A stretch of DNA of 64,000 nucleotides, from positions 248,001-312,000 of the forward strand of contig NC_020190.1 of the NCBI RefSeq assembly GCF_000315915.1, in the 5' to 3' direction. Below the pieces are notes generated by a model. It saw nothing but the letters and a program-made list of their open reading frames with translations. It did no database searches and had not been told where the DNA came from. A program made the position numbers and the translations under genes. Position 1 is the stretch's first letter. Every line of letters begins with the position of its first letter. This stretch comes from Henningerozyma blattae CBS 6284 (Eukaryota > Ascomycota > Saccharomycetes > Saccharomycetales > Saccharomycetaceae). This document shows positions 29,504-39,044 of the stretch, piece after piece.

Positions 29504-30338
29504 AATAGATTTTAAGGCAATGGAATATGGTTTCTGAATTCCTTGCTTTTTTTTATTTATTTATTGTTGTCGCTTTTTATTTATTTATTTATTGTCGTTA
29601 CTTTTATTTGCTTACGATCGTAAATATATCGTAAATTAGCCAATCAAATATTACTTTTCCTAACTAATGTGATACCAAAGGGTACTATCATGATCAAAGT
29701 ATCTCCTAATCCGTGTTATACGCATGTCTTTTTCAAATTCCAGTTATTATTGGGTTTTGCAAAGCATGTGTGATGATGATGCCGGGAATGTGGAATTTCG
29801 GCATACCTTTTATGTATATAAATTGAAGATCTAATTTAATCTAATCAACTGACTCCTAGATAGGAGGAAACTTGTTTGGTTGTTTTGGGATAATCTCTGT
29901 TCTCATTATCAATTAGCTTTACCATGACAAAAAATAAAATAAAAATGTAAGAAAAGAAAAATAAAAAAATTAAAAAATAACTAATATTGAATATTTTGTC
30001 ATTGTCATTTCATTATTTTGAAATCGATTGCAGCATTCAGGCAAAGTACTTGATTAATTTCTTGATTGGATTAATTTTCCACGGGAAGAATTTAATTATT
30101 CCGAAAGAGTAAATAACATGAAAATAGATTATATAAATAGATATATCTAATGTACAAGTAAATGCATAATTAATTATATTAATAAAAGTTACTTAAATTT
30201 ATTTAATTATTTATCCGGTTCTAAATTTTATTTTTTTTCTATTTATTATACAGTGTGTGAATGTGTTTGAGTGTGTTTGTGTCAGTTAGAGCGAGAGTGT
30301 GAGTGCGTGAGATAATTATTTTATATTTTTAGTTATAT

Positions 30339-31664
30339 CTAGATGAAATCATAATCAGATTCCACTTCATCATCATCATCGTAATATTCATCTTCTGAGT
30401 CTTCAATTAATTGTTCGAAGTTCACCTTATAACGTAAAATACCACCGATGCCACCAAAACCAGTAACGAATTGTGCACCTTCAGAGGATTTGTTGGTGAT
30501 GAACTCTAAAGTAGCACCATAATCCTTATAACTTTCGGCTAACCATTCAACAAAAGGTTTTTCTTCAATGACTTCCATTTCTTGGCCGGTAGCTTTATCA
30601 ATGGCATAAGATTTATCAGTAGCATTAGGTTCAGCAAATCTGATGATTTCTTTATCTTCAGCATCTTTAAATGTATATCTTATGGTTTCCAAATTTTCAT
30701 AAACAATTAAAGTTTCAACAGCACCCAAGTCAAGTGCCTTTAATGTATCATCGATACCATAGCAGAATTTACCAGTATCTTGAGAAATTTCATCGAAATA
30801 TTCTGTTAATAATTTCTTTTCTTGGACAAATTTAACATTTGCTAAAGTTTCTGCAGATAATTCAATAGCTTGGTTAAACCCATTTTCACCACCGTATGAA
30901 ACATCGACAATCTTGATAACTCTGGATTGTAATCTTTGATCGAATAATTCAGATTTGTTTAAATCGGTTTTGAAATCAGCAGAACCAGCCAAAATTAAAC
31001 CTTTAACGGTTACTTTATCATTAGCAATGAAATTTTGCACTGCAACTTCAGCAACTTTTCTAACATAATTATGTCTTTTTTCTTCTCTTAAACGAGCAAA
31101 ACGAACGGCAGATTGACCACCTCTACCATGCTTCTTTGGTAAATCCACAGTGAATTTATGTAGAACTGTTCTAGTATTACCTGATAATAAACCAAATAAT
31201 GTACCTTGACCATCCATAACAATAAAACCAAACTTATCATCAGCTTCTAATAATTCAGACAAGACTTCAGTATGAAACTTATTATCACACATATATAAGG
31301 AAGTGTTAATTGGTTTGTATGGTTCGATATCATATGTAACTTTCTTTTCCTTACCTTCATCGGTAATCATATCACCACAATAAAGAACTAACCCATTTGG
31401 TGGAACTTTGGTATATAACTTTAATTTTTGTTGAGTAGATGTAATAGCACTTAAAACAGATAGACGATTAACTCTTGATTTAATATTTGAAGCAGTACCA
31501 TATTCATCAGTCAACATTTTTTGAATTATAGAAATTTGACCCTTTGGTGGAATAACTAATGAAATCATGGATGTACCATTACCTCTGGCTTTTTGTAAAC
31601 CTTGGATTAACTTCTTGACTTTCCAAATTTCAATATTTTTTTCAGCTTCAGTTTCTAAATCCAT
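30339..31664 (-). CDS. SUP45: Translation termination factor eRF1
   Basis: The 441-residue product is eRF1 (Sup45, YBR143C, 437 residues), which recognises all three stop codons in the ribosomal A site and triggers peptide release with eRF3. All signature elements are present: NIKS at residues 60-63 and YMCDNKF at 124-130 in the stop-codon decoding domain, and GGQ at 182-184 within [16 protein letters not shown] in the peptidyl-hydrolysis domain. The acidic C-terminus, rich in Glu and Asp, is typical of the eRF3-binding end. Nothing in NIKS or YxCxxxF suggests altered stop recognition, which agrees with the standard code used by every gene here. Confidence 0.98.
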   Translation of the reverse strand: MDLETEAEKNIEIWKVKKLIQGLQKARGNGTSMISLVIPPKGQISIIQKMLTDEYGTASNIKSRVNRLSVLSAITSTQQKLKLYTKVPPNGLVLYCGDMITDEGKEKKVTYDIEPYKPINTSLYMCDNKFHTEVLSELLEADDKFGFIVMDGQGTLFGLLSGNTRTVLHKFTVDLPKKHGRGGQSAVRFARLREEKRHNYVRKVAEVAVQNFIANDKVTVKGLILAGSADFKTDLNKSELFDQRLQSRVIKIVDVSYGGENGFNQAIELSAETLANVKFVQEKKLLTEYFDEISQDTGKFCYGIDDTLKALDLGAVETLIVYENLETIRYTFKDAEDKEIIRFAEPNATDKSYAIDKATGQEMEVIEEKPFVEWLAESYKDYGATLEFITNKSSEGAQFVTGFGGIGGILRYKVNFEQLIEDSEDEYYDDDDEVESDYDFI

Positions 31665-32316
31665 TTTTGTGAAAGTATTTGAGTTTTCTTGAGGTTAAAG
31701 TGATACTATTCTTTACAATCTATTAATTGTTAAAAGAAAACTTTTTTAGCTTATTTCTTTAAAGTATAAGAATAAAACAAATTAAATATAAATGTACCTA
31801 AAAATTAAAACAATAAAAATACTTTATTATTAAAAAGAGGTGTAACTACCATTAAAATCTTAAGTCAGGTCTTCGCGCTACAATTTCTTTTTTTTTTGTC
31901 AAAATTTTTCATTTTCCATCATCAATTTTTATCATCATGTACGAAACATCATGTGACTAGAAAGCTCGCAAGCGAAGTCACATGAAATTGATGCAGAATT
32001 TTAAAAGTGATAATAATTCATAGATTTATTTAATTTTAATGTTATATATTTAAATAATATTAAGAACTATTCCATATTTCAAATTTGGATTCAAAATAAA
32101 TGACCATAACTAAACAAAGTTAAAATAAAAAAAAAGAAGACATGGCTAATACTCAACTAAGTTAATAAAAATAAATAGAGAAGGTATAATAAATACTGAC
32201 ATCAGATAATAATTGAGTAACATCAATAGCAAAAGTAATTCAGCTATTAAAGAAAACTTAATAAATGCCACGATGAAATCAAAGTAACCGTAAAAGTCTA
32301 GAGGCTACCATTAAAA
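31665..32316. promoter_or_regulatory. SUP45 promoter region
   Basis: This 652-bp gap lies upstream of SUP45 and downstream of the ATG19-type gene. It holds an exact RRPE sequence (AAAATTTTTCA, the reverse of TGAAAAATTTT) at 31901-31911. A perfect 10-bp inverted repeat, TCATGTGACT at 31949-31958 and AGTCACATGA at 31976-31985, follows with a 17-nt spacer. Confidence 0.6.
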
Positions 32317-34002
32317 TTAATTTGAAGATAAATCAGTATCAGATAGTAAATCATATTCTGCCCATTCATTAACAAGAGAAGTAATTGAATGGTTTGCAGA
32401 TATATTGGTAACAGTACTGTCATCTAGAAAATTACAATCTGGAGATAATTCAAAGTAACTCTTGGTGTTAGAAATAATTGAATAAGCCACCTCCCCATTA
32501 CTATCAAATAGTTTTATACTGAATTTTAAATTCGATGGTAAATTACCATCAGAATTTGTTCTACCCCAGTTGCAGTCCAGAGGGATTTTCTTGGGGAATA
32601 ACCTAATAACTTGGCTGTTCTGTCCTCTTGCAAGTAATGGAAGATTTTTAATACTAATTGATTCAATTGGGGAATCATTAAATTTCAATTCAAATATTTC
32701 CAAATTGGTAATATCATGTAAACTTTCATTTTTCATGTCAAAGACAAAAGTGAAATCTTCCTTTCTATAAGCCACAGAAATAGCATCTCTTGAATTATCT
32801 TCAAGGAGCTCCTGAGAATCGTTCAATTCTTCTAATTTTTCGTCTGACATTTCTTTATCTTCTAAAGTGATAGTTTGAAAATCATTAGAGACGCTACTAT
32901 TATTATCTTTCATATTATTGTCCAAACATTTTCCTTCTTTTTCATTTTCCTTTTCAATTTTACTTTGTTGCTCTTGTTTATCTATTTTCAAAGATGGTTC
33001 AAGTTGACCTTTTAAATTATTTTTCATCACACGTTCAGAGTCAGTACTAGAGATATTTGTTTTATTATCTGTTTTTATAGTTTCTTGACGAAGTTCTTGT
33101 TGCATAATAGAATGTACATCTAATAATTTCTCAATTTCTGATTCTTTACCGCCTACTTTCTCTAACCAACGTTGATAAGTTTCAAACCCATGTTGAATAT
33201 TAGATAGAGTAGATGTATCCTGTACTTTGCTAAAAAAATCAAATAATTCTTTTTTCTCTTCTGGAATATTTAAAACAGTTTCATTACTGCGTGGAGGATG
33301 AATATTAATTCTACTGCATCTTGAAGCGATTGGTAATTTCATTTTCATGATAGGATGTTCCGTTTTATGACCTGGAATAGTTAATGTATCATCATTCTCA
33401 CATTTGGTGCAAAGGTCAAGATCCTTACATACCAAACACTTGTATCTAGTCCCAACAATAAAACTATCATTCATTGCATCTCCTGGATGACAACCATCAC
33501 ATATTATTCCACGATGGATACGATCTGAGTGTGGCACATCTTTAACTTCACTAATACCATTAGATAGCACATTTGCAGTGGTATTATTGTTTTTTAATTG
33601 TAAATCTTCTAATTTCTTCAAAGTTGTATAAATTTCATTTAAAATATTTCTAGAAATGGTAACCATCTCATCTGATGAATTATCTTCTAATTTTTCAGAT
33701 TCAATATTTTTCTTATACAGATAAACGAAAGGTTCGTTAATAAAAAAACTATCGGCAAATAAAAGATAGTCTCTTTCAGTAACCAAAGGTTTCAATAAAT
33801 TTTGTTCTAGTTCATCTTTTCTAGCAGTGCTCCAAAATAATTGATAGTTTGAGATTTGTATGTCTTCTGATGGATTGATATTAATGGAATTTAATGCAGA
33901 TTGTAACCATTCAGGAAATTTATTTTTATCTGATAAAGTTCCTACATCAGCTCTATATTTTCCGAGTAAATTATTGTCCAAATATATTGAAAAGTTTGTC
34001 AT
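32317..34002 (-). CDS. ATG19: Selective autophagy receptor, Atg19/Atg34/Nbr1 type
   Basis: The 561-residue product fits the family of Atg19 (YOL082W) and Atg34, receptors that carry aminopeptidase 1 and alpha-mannosidase to the vacuole. The first 100 residues may be a PB1-like fold. A ZZ-type zinc finger lies near residues 170-222 with CDGC, CLVC and CTKC cysteine pairs and closing histidines. The middle is charged and disordered. An Ig-like cargo-binding (Ams1-binding) domain lies near 405-510. The extreme C-terminus is acidic and contains YDLL, which fits the Atg8-interacting motif. S. cerevisiae Atg19 (415 residues) lacks an obvious intact ZZ finger, so this protein looks closer to the Nbr1-like ancestor. 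Location next to IRA/SUP45 supports the call. Confidence 0.82.
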   Translation of the reverse strand: MTNFSIYLDNNLLGKYRADVGTLSDKNKFPEWLQSALNSININPSEDIQISNYQLFWSTARKDELEQNLLKPLVTERDYLLFADSFFINEPFVYLYKKNIESEKLEDNSSDEMVTISRNILNEIYTTLKKLEDLQLKNNNTTANVLSNGISEVKDVPHSDRIHRGIICDGCHPGDAMNDSFIVGTRYKCLVCKDLDLCTKCENDDTLTIPGHKTEHPIMKMKLPIASRCSRINIHPPRSNETVLNIPEEKKELFDFFSKVQDTSTLSNIQHGFETYQRWLEKVGGKESEIEKLLDVHSIMQQELRQETIKTDNKTNISSTDSERVMKNNLKGQLEPSLKIDKQEQQSKIEKENEKEGKCLDNNMKDNNSSVSNDFQTITLEDKEMSDEKLEELNDSQELLEDNSRDAISVAYRKEDFTFVFDMKNESLHDITNLEIFELKFNDSPIESISIKNLPLLARGQNSQVIRLFPKKIPLDCNWGRTNSDGNLPSNLKFSIKLFDSNGEVAYSIISNTKSYFELSPDCNFLDDSTVTNISANHSITSLVNEWAEYDLLSDTDLSSN

Positions 34003-35212
34003 CGCGAACCTATTGATCTTATGTTCTTTCTACCTAATATTGTTTAGAACTATATTAATAAACGTTAAAATTTCCGATTGTAAACCACGTATTTAATATT
34101 TATTTTTTTTTACTTTCTTAAGACCTTATTATTAGTTCAGAGTATTTCTATTGAAATAAAATCTTGGAAATTTAGCTTTACTTTCTTATGTATAAGCTGA
34201 AAACTGAATTCCATTTTCTTTCTTGGTAATGAGACCCCGAATTAGTAACGCCGAAGACCATGAAGTTAATCGACACCCTTAATTTACACTCCGAAAAATC
34301 GTAGGCAAATAGTGACATTTTAGAGTATCACCATAATGGTGTTATACTTTTACCCAAGATAAGTGATGGATCTCATTTTTAAGGGTGGTAATTTAATATT
34401 TGGAATGAACTACTGTAAAGTTATTCCTTATTGAAACAATATAAGCTTTCACATTTCGACAAATCAATTATAGTAATGTGATTCTTTTGTTTATCAAGAA
34501 ATATAAGACGGGTTTTGACTAATTCTAAGCATTTCTCTAGTAAGCAGAATTAACAGCTTTTTTCTTCTATAACTAATATTTCTCGAATTGAATAACCGCA
34601 CAAGAAATGATGTTATACTTGTGATACCAAATTTTTTATTCAGTAGTATTCTTATATACATTCCTTCTAACTAAATTGTGTAAATAAAAAGACAAAGTTT
34701 TTAGGCACGTGGTGATGGTTTAACCATATAAATCAAAGATACTGTGTGAATGAGTATAGGCATAAGGAAGTCATATTTAGATTATTGTTCTCTGTAGAAT
34801 CTAATAAAACTATTATTTTAAAGCAATATCAATAATACTCATTTTTGTTTAATCTATTAGAACTAAGTGGAATGATGGAGTGTTGGTAATATCTCTTGTA
34901 TGTCTTTATACTAATACAATATTTAGATAGGCGGTGAATTTTATGTCGGTTATAAAGCGGCTGTTCCGTGTAGATTAGTCATAACTCAGGTGACTTCACT
35001 AGGTCCAGAATGTGTGTTCTTAGTTATATTCATCTTTCCATTTTTACATTCTTTGCTAAGTAATAGATCAAATTTAAATTATTAATTGAACTTTTCCTTA
35101 TGTGAAAAAAAGATTCAAGTTTTTATTATATGTTCAATTGCATGACATTTGAGCTAAAAGTAAAAGTTTCGAAATATATTTACATAAATAACTGTAATTA
35201 TTGCAAATATTA
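34003..35212. other. Gene-poor AT-rich stretch
   Basis: No credible reading frame, tRNA or snoRNA was found in this 1.2-kb stretch. It leads into a zone of retrotransposon relics and may itself be decayed LTR or element DNA, but I could not align it to anything in the window. Confidence 0.4.
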
Positions 35213-35273
35213 GATATTTATGGTCTTTATAGATAAAGCAATAGATATACTGTTTCAGGATAAAAGAGAGTAT
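35213..35273 (-). repeat. LTR-like relic, copy 1
   Basis: Read on the minus strand, this 60-bp segment aligns with 51887-51947 on the plus strand at roughly four of five positions, sharing ATACTCTCTTTTAT, then C-T-G-x-AACAGT and TATAAAG. A third, weaker copy is at 36398-36450. Dispersed copies in gene-poor DNA next to tRNA genes and a Ty relic suggest decayed LTRs. Confidence 0.55.
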
Positions 35274-35364
35274 GACATATGTTGAACATGAAATATTAGG
35301 TACTAAGTGATATTTTTATATAACCTGCATTTCTCGGAATATAAATAGAATTCGTTTTTACATA

Positions 35365-36240
35365 CGTTTTCTCTTATATCCACGTATACTTGGTCCAGGG
35401 AGTTTCATACTAATGTATGTATCGTCTAAAGCCACTCCTAGATTTTTTAGTTTATCAGCCATCTCTTTTTCCATACCAATTGACATTTCTTCTCCAAATT
35501 TGTAATTGATGTCAAGTCCTATAATAAAGAAGTAATACTGTCGGCTTCATAATTTTCCAAAGTACTATAATGTATTACGCTAGTATCAAATAATTCTTTT
35601 AGCTTGTCCATAATATCCTGAGTGTCCTGTAAATTTTCTGAAAAATCAACTATACCATCTACGTATAGGCAGATTGTGATTTTGTCGTTCTTGAATACAC
35701 AAGGCCACATAGGTATTTATGATAATCGGTACACTTGAACTAAGTATGTTTGAATAGTAGTATATCAGTTTACTCCAGTCTATTTTAAACCATAGAGTGA
35801 TTTCTTCAAAAGAATTACTTTTTAAGTTATATTCATATCTGGTGGTGTCCTAATGTATAAGTCCTCATTTAGATTTGCATATAAATAGGCAGAAGGTATA
35901 TCCAACTGAGTGATGAATAATTTCTGATCCAGTGCTAGAGTTAGGTAAAACATCAAGGCTAGATGATGAACATTATTTACTGCTGCATCTTCGTCATATG
36001 CCCCTGGTTTCTGTTGATCGCCTCTGGCTACACACCTGCCTTTTTTCATATCATCTCTTTTTGTTGTAAAAATAAGCATTCTATTAAGAATGGAAGAGTA
36101 TGGCAGGTCCTCTACATCCAGCTCGTTATTTTCATCCTATGTCCCAATTTTTTTTATCTGGGACAATTCTTTATTATAGGCATCTATAAATTCTTTACAA
36201 TCCTTGGGATTTTTGTTCATAGTGATAGTTTCATGGTACC
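35365..36240 (-). mobile_element. Decayed Ty1/copia retrotransposon: reverse transcriptase relic
   Basis: Read leftward from about 36240, one frame keeps a Ty1-like reverse transcriptase pattern: EFIDAYNKELSQIKKI, then MLIFTTKRDD, RCVARGDQQKPGAYD, FITQLDIPSAYLYANLNEDL, LKKSLYGLK and VFKNDKITICLYVDG. At least five in-frame stops interrupt it, near 36156, 35822, 35783, 35768 and 35717. A frameshift near 35515 moves the homology to another frame, which continues as GLDINYKFGEEMSIGMEKEM to about 35365. The catalytic FVDD-type motif reads YVDG, so its second aspartate is lost. Gag, protease, integrase and RNase H are not visible. The element is dead and old, yet the similarity is still easy to see. 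Confidence 0.88.
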
Positions 36241-36397
36241 TCAGAACACCTCTTACCATTTGTCGTTAATTAACTTTGGAAGTAATCTTCAGAACATACA
36301 AATTATCTATTATAAGACATTGATCATCATTACTTGATTCTGACTTTGTTATCTCAGATAATGTCTCACTTGTCGTGCATTGTACCTTTATAGTCAT

Positions 36398-36450
36398 TAT
36401 TATCCCGGAACAGTATATTTACTACTTCACATATAAAAATATAAATAATT
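36398..36450 (+). repeat. LTR-like relic, copy 2
   Basis: This segment contains GGAACAGTATATTTACTACT and then an ATATAAA run. It aligns with GGAACAGTTTATCTACTACC in the 51.9-kb copy and, less well, with the inverted 35.2-kb copy. It is opposite in orientation to the Ty relic beside it, so it may come from a separate insertion. Confidence 0.45.
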
Positions 36451-36703
36451 AACAGTATTAATGCTAAGATCACAAACCTTTCTATAATGAAGAAAGCCCT
36501 CAGTAAGTTAACTTATGGTAAAAAATTTGAACAAATTGAAAAAGTTAACAAAAATTCAATGCATTAATTAGTAATCTGAGGAAAACCTAAGCTATTAAGA
36601 ACCATGATCACAACAAAATCCTCAACAAAAAAACACTAATTTCAAAAATAACACATGATGCTCAAATAAGGTGTTTTTATTCTTTGTTTACACATTAGTA
36701 CTT

Positions 36704-36755
36704 GTTAGAATGGGCGCTTGTCGCGTGCCAGATCGGGTTCAATTCCCCGTGGAGG
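36704..36755 (+). pseudogene. tRNA-Asp(GUC) pseudogene
   Basis: The run from GTTAGAATGGGCGC onward through the anticodon loop (GTC at 36720-36722) and T-arm is almost identical to yeast tRNA-Asp(GUC). The acceptor stem and the 5' half of the D-arm are unrecognisable, one G of the T-stem GGGG is missing, and the 3' acceptor strand reads GGAGGAA rather than a matching sequence. It cannot form a normal cloverleaf. The B box GGTTCAATTCC (36736-36746) survives, while the A box is destroyed. Confidence 0.85.
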
Positions 36756-37097
36756 AAATTACATTTTTGCAAAATGTTGGATTGAGGTCACGTGATAAAG
36801 GATTTTGTTAAAATATAAATAGATATATAATTTATCAAATGTAACCGTAAACATTTGTATTTTTTTATACTTAGTTTGTAGCAAGTTTTCAACCATTAAA
36901 ACTGTTTCGAGAGTATCTCCTGACTGAAAGAAAAAAATACATGTACATCCGTACACCACTTGATGCACAGATTTATTCAAGATAATTCAGAGAAGGTTTA
37001 AAAAAAAATAAAATAAAGTAGTAAAAATAATTAGGGTAAAACAAATGGCAACTAAAAACAGTACATTAAAAGAAGTTGAAGGTCAAAAACAACAAAA
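36756..37097. promoter_or_regulatory. MRPS9 upstream region
   Basis: This 342-bp gap contains GTCACGTGAT at about 36786-36795 and TTAGGGT at 37031-37037. They match Cbf1 and Tbf1 consensus sites, the same pair seen upstream of DUF1 and at 29.2 kb. No other feature is visible. Confidence 0.45.
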
Positions 37098-38009
37098 ATG
37101 AATATATGTAAAGTATTAAATCTTCATTTGAAACCCCAACGGTTCGGACAATTACGGAACTTCCATATTTGTAATGCATTAAAGTATGAAAATGAAAGGA
37201 GATCGTACAGACAATTTGATCATAGTTCGTTATCTCGTACTATTCCTGCTTTACCAACATTTTATTCATCCAACCCTCCACATGAATATCGTATTCAACG
37301 ACTTGAATCGTTGATTAAGAAGTATGCTAAATATCCTACTGTCCAAGAGACAATTCGATTTGATCAAGAAAATGGGAATATGACTATCAATAAGAGAGAG
37401 AGACCTAATTGGATCTCTATTGATCAATATAAGATGATTGGCGGGGACACTCGTTTGAAACCAAAGCAATATGAGAATTTAATACGATTATTGAACCGTT
37501 TATATCAAATCGATGGGCAATTAAGTAACTTAGAAATTAAAGAAGAATTGAATAAATATTTACATAAACCACCTCTATCATTCCAAGCAGAAAATTTGCA
37601 TCAACAGAAACAATTGGATAAGTATGGACGTGCATTAGGAATCAGCCATCGTAAAACTGCTCGTGCCAAAGTGTATGTAGTTCGTGGATCAGGTGAAGTT
37701 CTTGTCAATGGTCGTCAATTGAACCAATATTTTTTAAAGATGAAAGATCGTGCTAATATATTGAAACCTTTACAAGTCACCCAAACTAGTGGTGAGTTCA
37801 ATCTTTTCATTCTTGTCTCTGGTGGTGGATTAACTGGTCAATCCGAAGCTGCTATGCAAGCAATTTCTAAAGCTTTACTAATATGGAATCCTCTATTGAA
37901 ACCATGCTTACGTCAAGCTGGATTAATGACTAGGGATTATCGTCATGTGGAAAGAAAGAAACCTGGCCATAAGAAGGCAAGAAAGATGCCAACTTGGGTG
38001 AAGCGTTAA
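37098..38009 (+). CDS. MRPS9: Mitochondrial small ribosomal subunit protein uS9m
   Basis: The 303-residue product matches Mrps9 (YBR146W, 278 residues). The first 25 residues are rich in basic residues and poor in acidic ones, as expected for a mitochondrial presequence. The uS9 domain occupies about residues 178-303. It opens with GRALGISHRKTARAKVYVVR and ends in the basic tail KKPGHKKARKMPTWVKR, whose last arginine contacts P-site tRNA in bacterial S9. It is convergent with MHF1 (111 bp between stops). MRPS9 after SUP45 keeps chromosome II order; the ADH gene expected between them is absent. Confidence 0.95.
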   Translation: MNICKVLNLHLKPQRFGQLRNFHICNALKYENERRSYRQFDHSSLSRTIPALPTFYSSNPPHEYRIQRLESLIKKYAKYPTVQETIRFDQENGNMTINKRERPNWISIDQYKMIGGDTRLKPKQYENLIRLLNRLYQIDGQLSNLEIKEELNKYLHKPPLSFQAENLHQQKQLDKYGRALGISHRKTARAKVYVVRGSGEVLVNGRQLNQYFLKMKDRANILKPLQVTQTSGEFNLFILVSGGGLTGQSEAAMQAISKALLIWNPLLKPCLRQAGLMTRDYRHVERKKPGHKKARKMPTWVKR

Positions 38010-38120
38010 ACAATTGGATGTATACTAATCAATGAAATATAATTATTAGATTACACAACATATGCATACTATATATAAATATATATACCTGTACATAGAC
38101 AACTATTATTTATCAATATG

Positions 38121-38393
38121 TCATTGTTCTAATAAAGCTAAAAGGTCTGGAGTCTTACGCAAGAGTAATGCTAGGTCATCTTCAGTAATCACATTTCTAG
38201 AGGCATGGTGGGCAAATGCCTCAAGGTCTCTGCCCATCTCTACTAGTTGTACATAACATAACTCAACAAGAGCATTGACAAAACTTGGAGTACAAACTGT
38301 ATTACGAGGTAAATCACTCCGTAACTGTGCCTCTACAACACACCACAACTTTGCTTTAAGTTGTGCCTCAAGTTGAGTAGAAGGGGTACTCAT
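38121..38393 (-). CDS. MHF1: Histone-fold protein Mhf1 (CENP-S/FAAP16 homolog)
   Basis: The 90-residue product has the same length as S. cerevisiae Mhf1 (YOL086W-A). It forms a histone-fold heterodimer with Mhf2 that assists the Mph1/FANCM helicase at stalled forks and is part of the CENP-S/X kinetochore module. The histone fold covers residues about 10-90. The final helix region, HHASRNVITEDDLALLLRKT, is characteristic of the CENP-S family. It is divergent from DUF1, as YOL086W-A and YOL087C are. Confidence 0.93.
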   Translation of the reverse strand: MSTPSTQLEAQLKAKLWCVVEAQLRSDLPRNTVCTPSFVNALVELCYVQLVEMGRDLEAFAHHASRNVITEDDLALLLRKTPDLLALLEQ

Positions 38394-39044
38394 ATACTCT
38401 GAAGAAGTTGTATTGAATTTATGAAGATAATATAACGACTAAGTTTGATTATATTTATATTGATATATTATTATTATTGTTTTTATTGTAATTATTTCCT
38501 CCTGATATAAAAAATCTGATATATATATATATATATACATAATATACATAAACAATTAGGTCAGGGTTTAAATTTCCAAACCCTAAGTCACATGATAAAA
38601 CACAACCCTATAACCCTATCAAGTAAATTACACAACCCTTATTGCACGTGCCGGAGTTTTTTTCTTTTTTTATGTCACTCTGATTGCCCCGGATTTACAT
38701 TTTCAGCCGTACGGTTTCTCCGACAACGCGGCGCGTGTTAATGAAAGTACAGAAACGACAGGGGTACCGTGACCTTGGTGGTCCGTGGAATCTCGAGGCA
38801 AAATCAGTAGGAAAGTCTATGGTGACTGTCGTAACCATAAATTAAATTATATTTACCTGGAACACAGCCTTTGTAATAATAACAATGGAAGACCGATAAA
38901 CAATATTAAATCGTATTATATTCAAGAGAATAAAAATATTATTCTATATATCAAACGGAACCAAAAAAAATTTTTTTCAAAAAAAAAAAGAATATAAAAT
39001 TTAAATATCAGTCAGTGCAATATATATCATACAGCACAACAATC
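38394..39044. promoter_or_regulatory. MHF1/DUF1 divergent promoter with AACCCTA and CACRTG sites
   Basis: The region starts with an AT repeat (about 38520-38537). AACCCTAA at 38579-38586 directly abuts GTCACATG at 38587-38594. AACCCTA repeats at 38604-38610 and 38612-38618, AACCCT at 38634-38639, and CACGTG lies at 38645-38650. These fit Tbf1 and Cbf1 consensus sites. GC-rich CCG and CGG motifs follow at 38690-38735. The DUF1 5' leader side ends in A-rich sequence. Confidence 0.65.

Larger units (their letters stand above)
28558..30338. promoter_or_regulatory. Long intergenic region upstream of IRA, containing a TTAGGG/CACGTG module
   Basis: Nearly 1.8 kb lie between the IRA start and the SUP45 stop, both minus-strand genes. 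The IRA promoter is at the left. A cluster of TTAGGG and CACGTG sites sits at 29194-29273, followed by TATAAATA at about 29340 and a region that folds into two hairpins (29365-29503). A second TATA-like sequence, TGTATATAAA, ends near 29822, and a 3' GT-rich stretch lies at 30250-30310. In the ancestral order BMT2 and MAK5 lie near this place. No trace of their coding sequence is visible, so the region may be a gene-loss scar that has kept regulatory DNA. Confidence 0.55.

Noticed and set aside
29770..29852. Possible C/D snoRNA with GTGATGA and CTGA boxes
   Set aside because: The flanking bases form no terminal stem, and a TATA box lies between the two boxes, so it reads better as promoter DNA.
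29266..30110. Possible point centromere: CDEI-like GTCACGTG and a TTCCGAA-containing sequence near 30096
   Set aside because: The spacing is over 800 bp instead of about 80-90, no highly AT-rich CDEII lies between them, and the region is not near a centromere in S. cerevisiae gene order.
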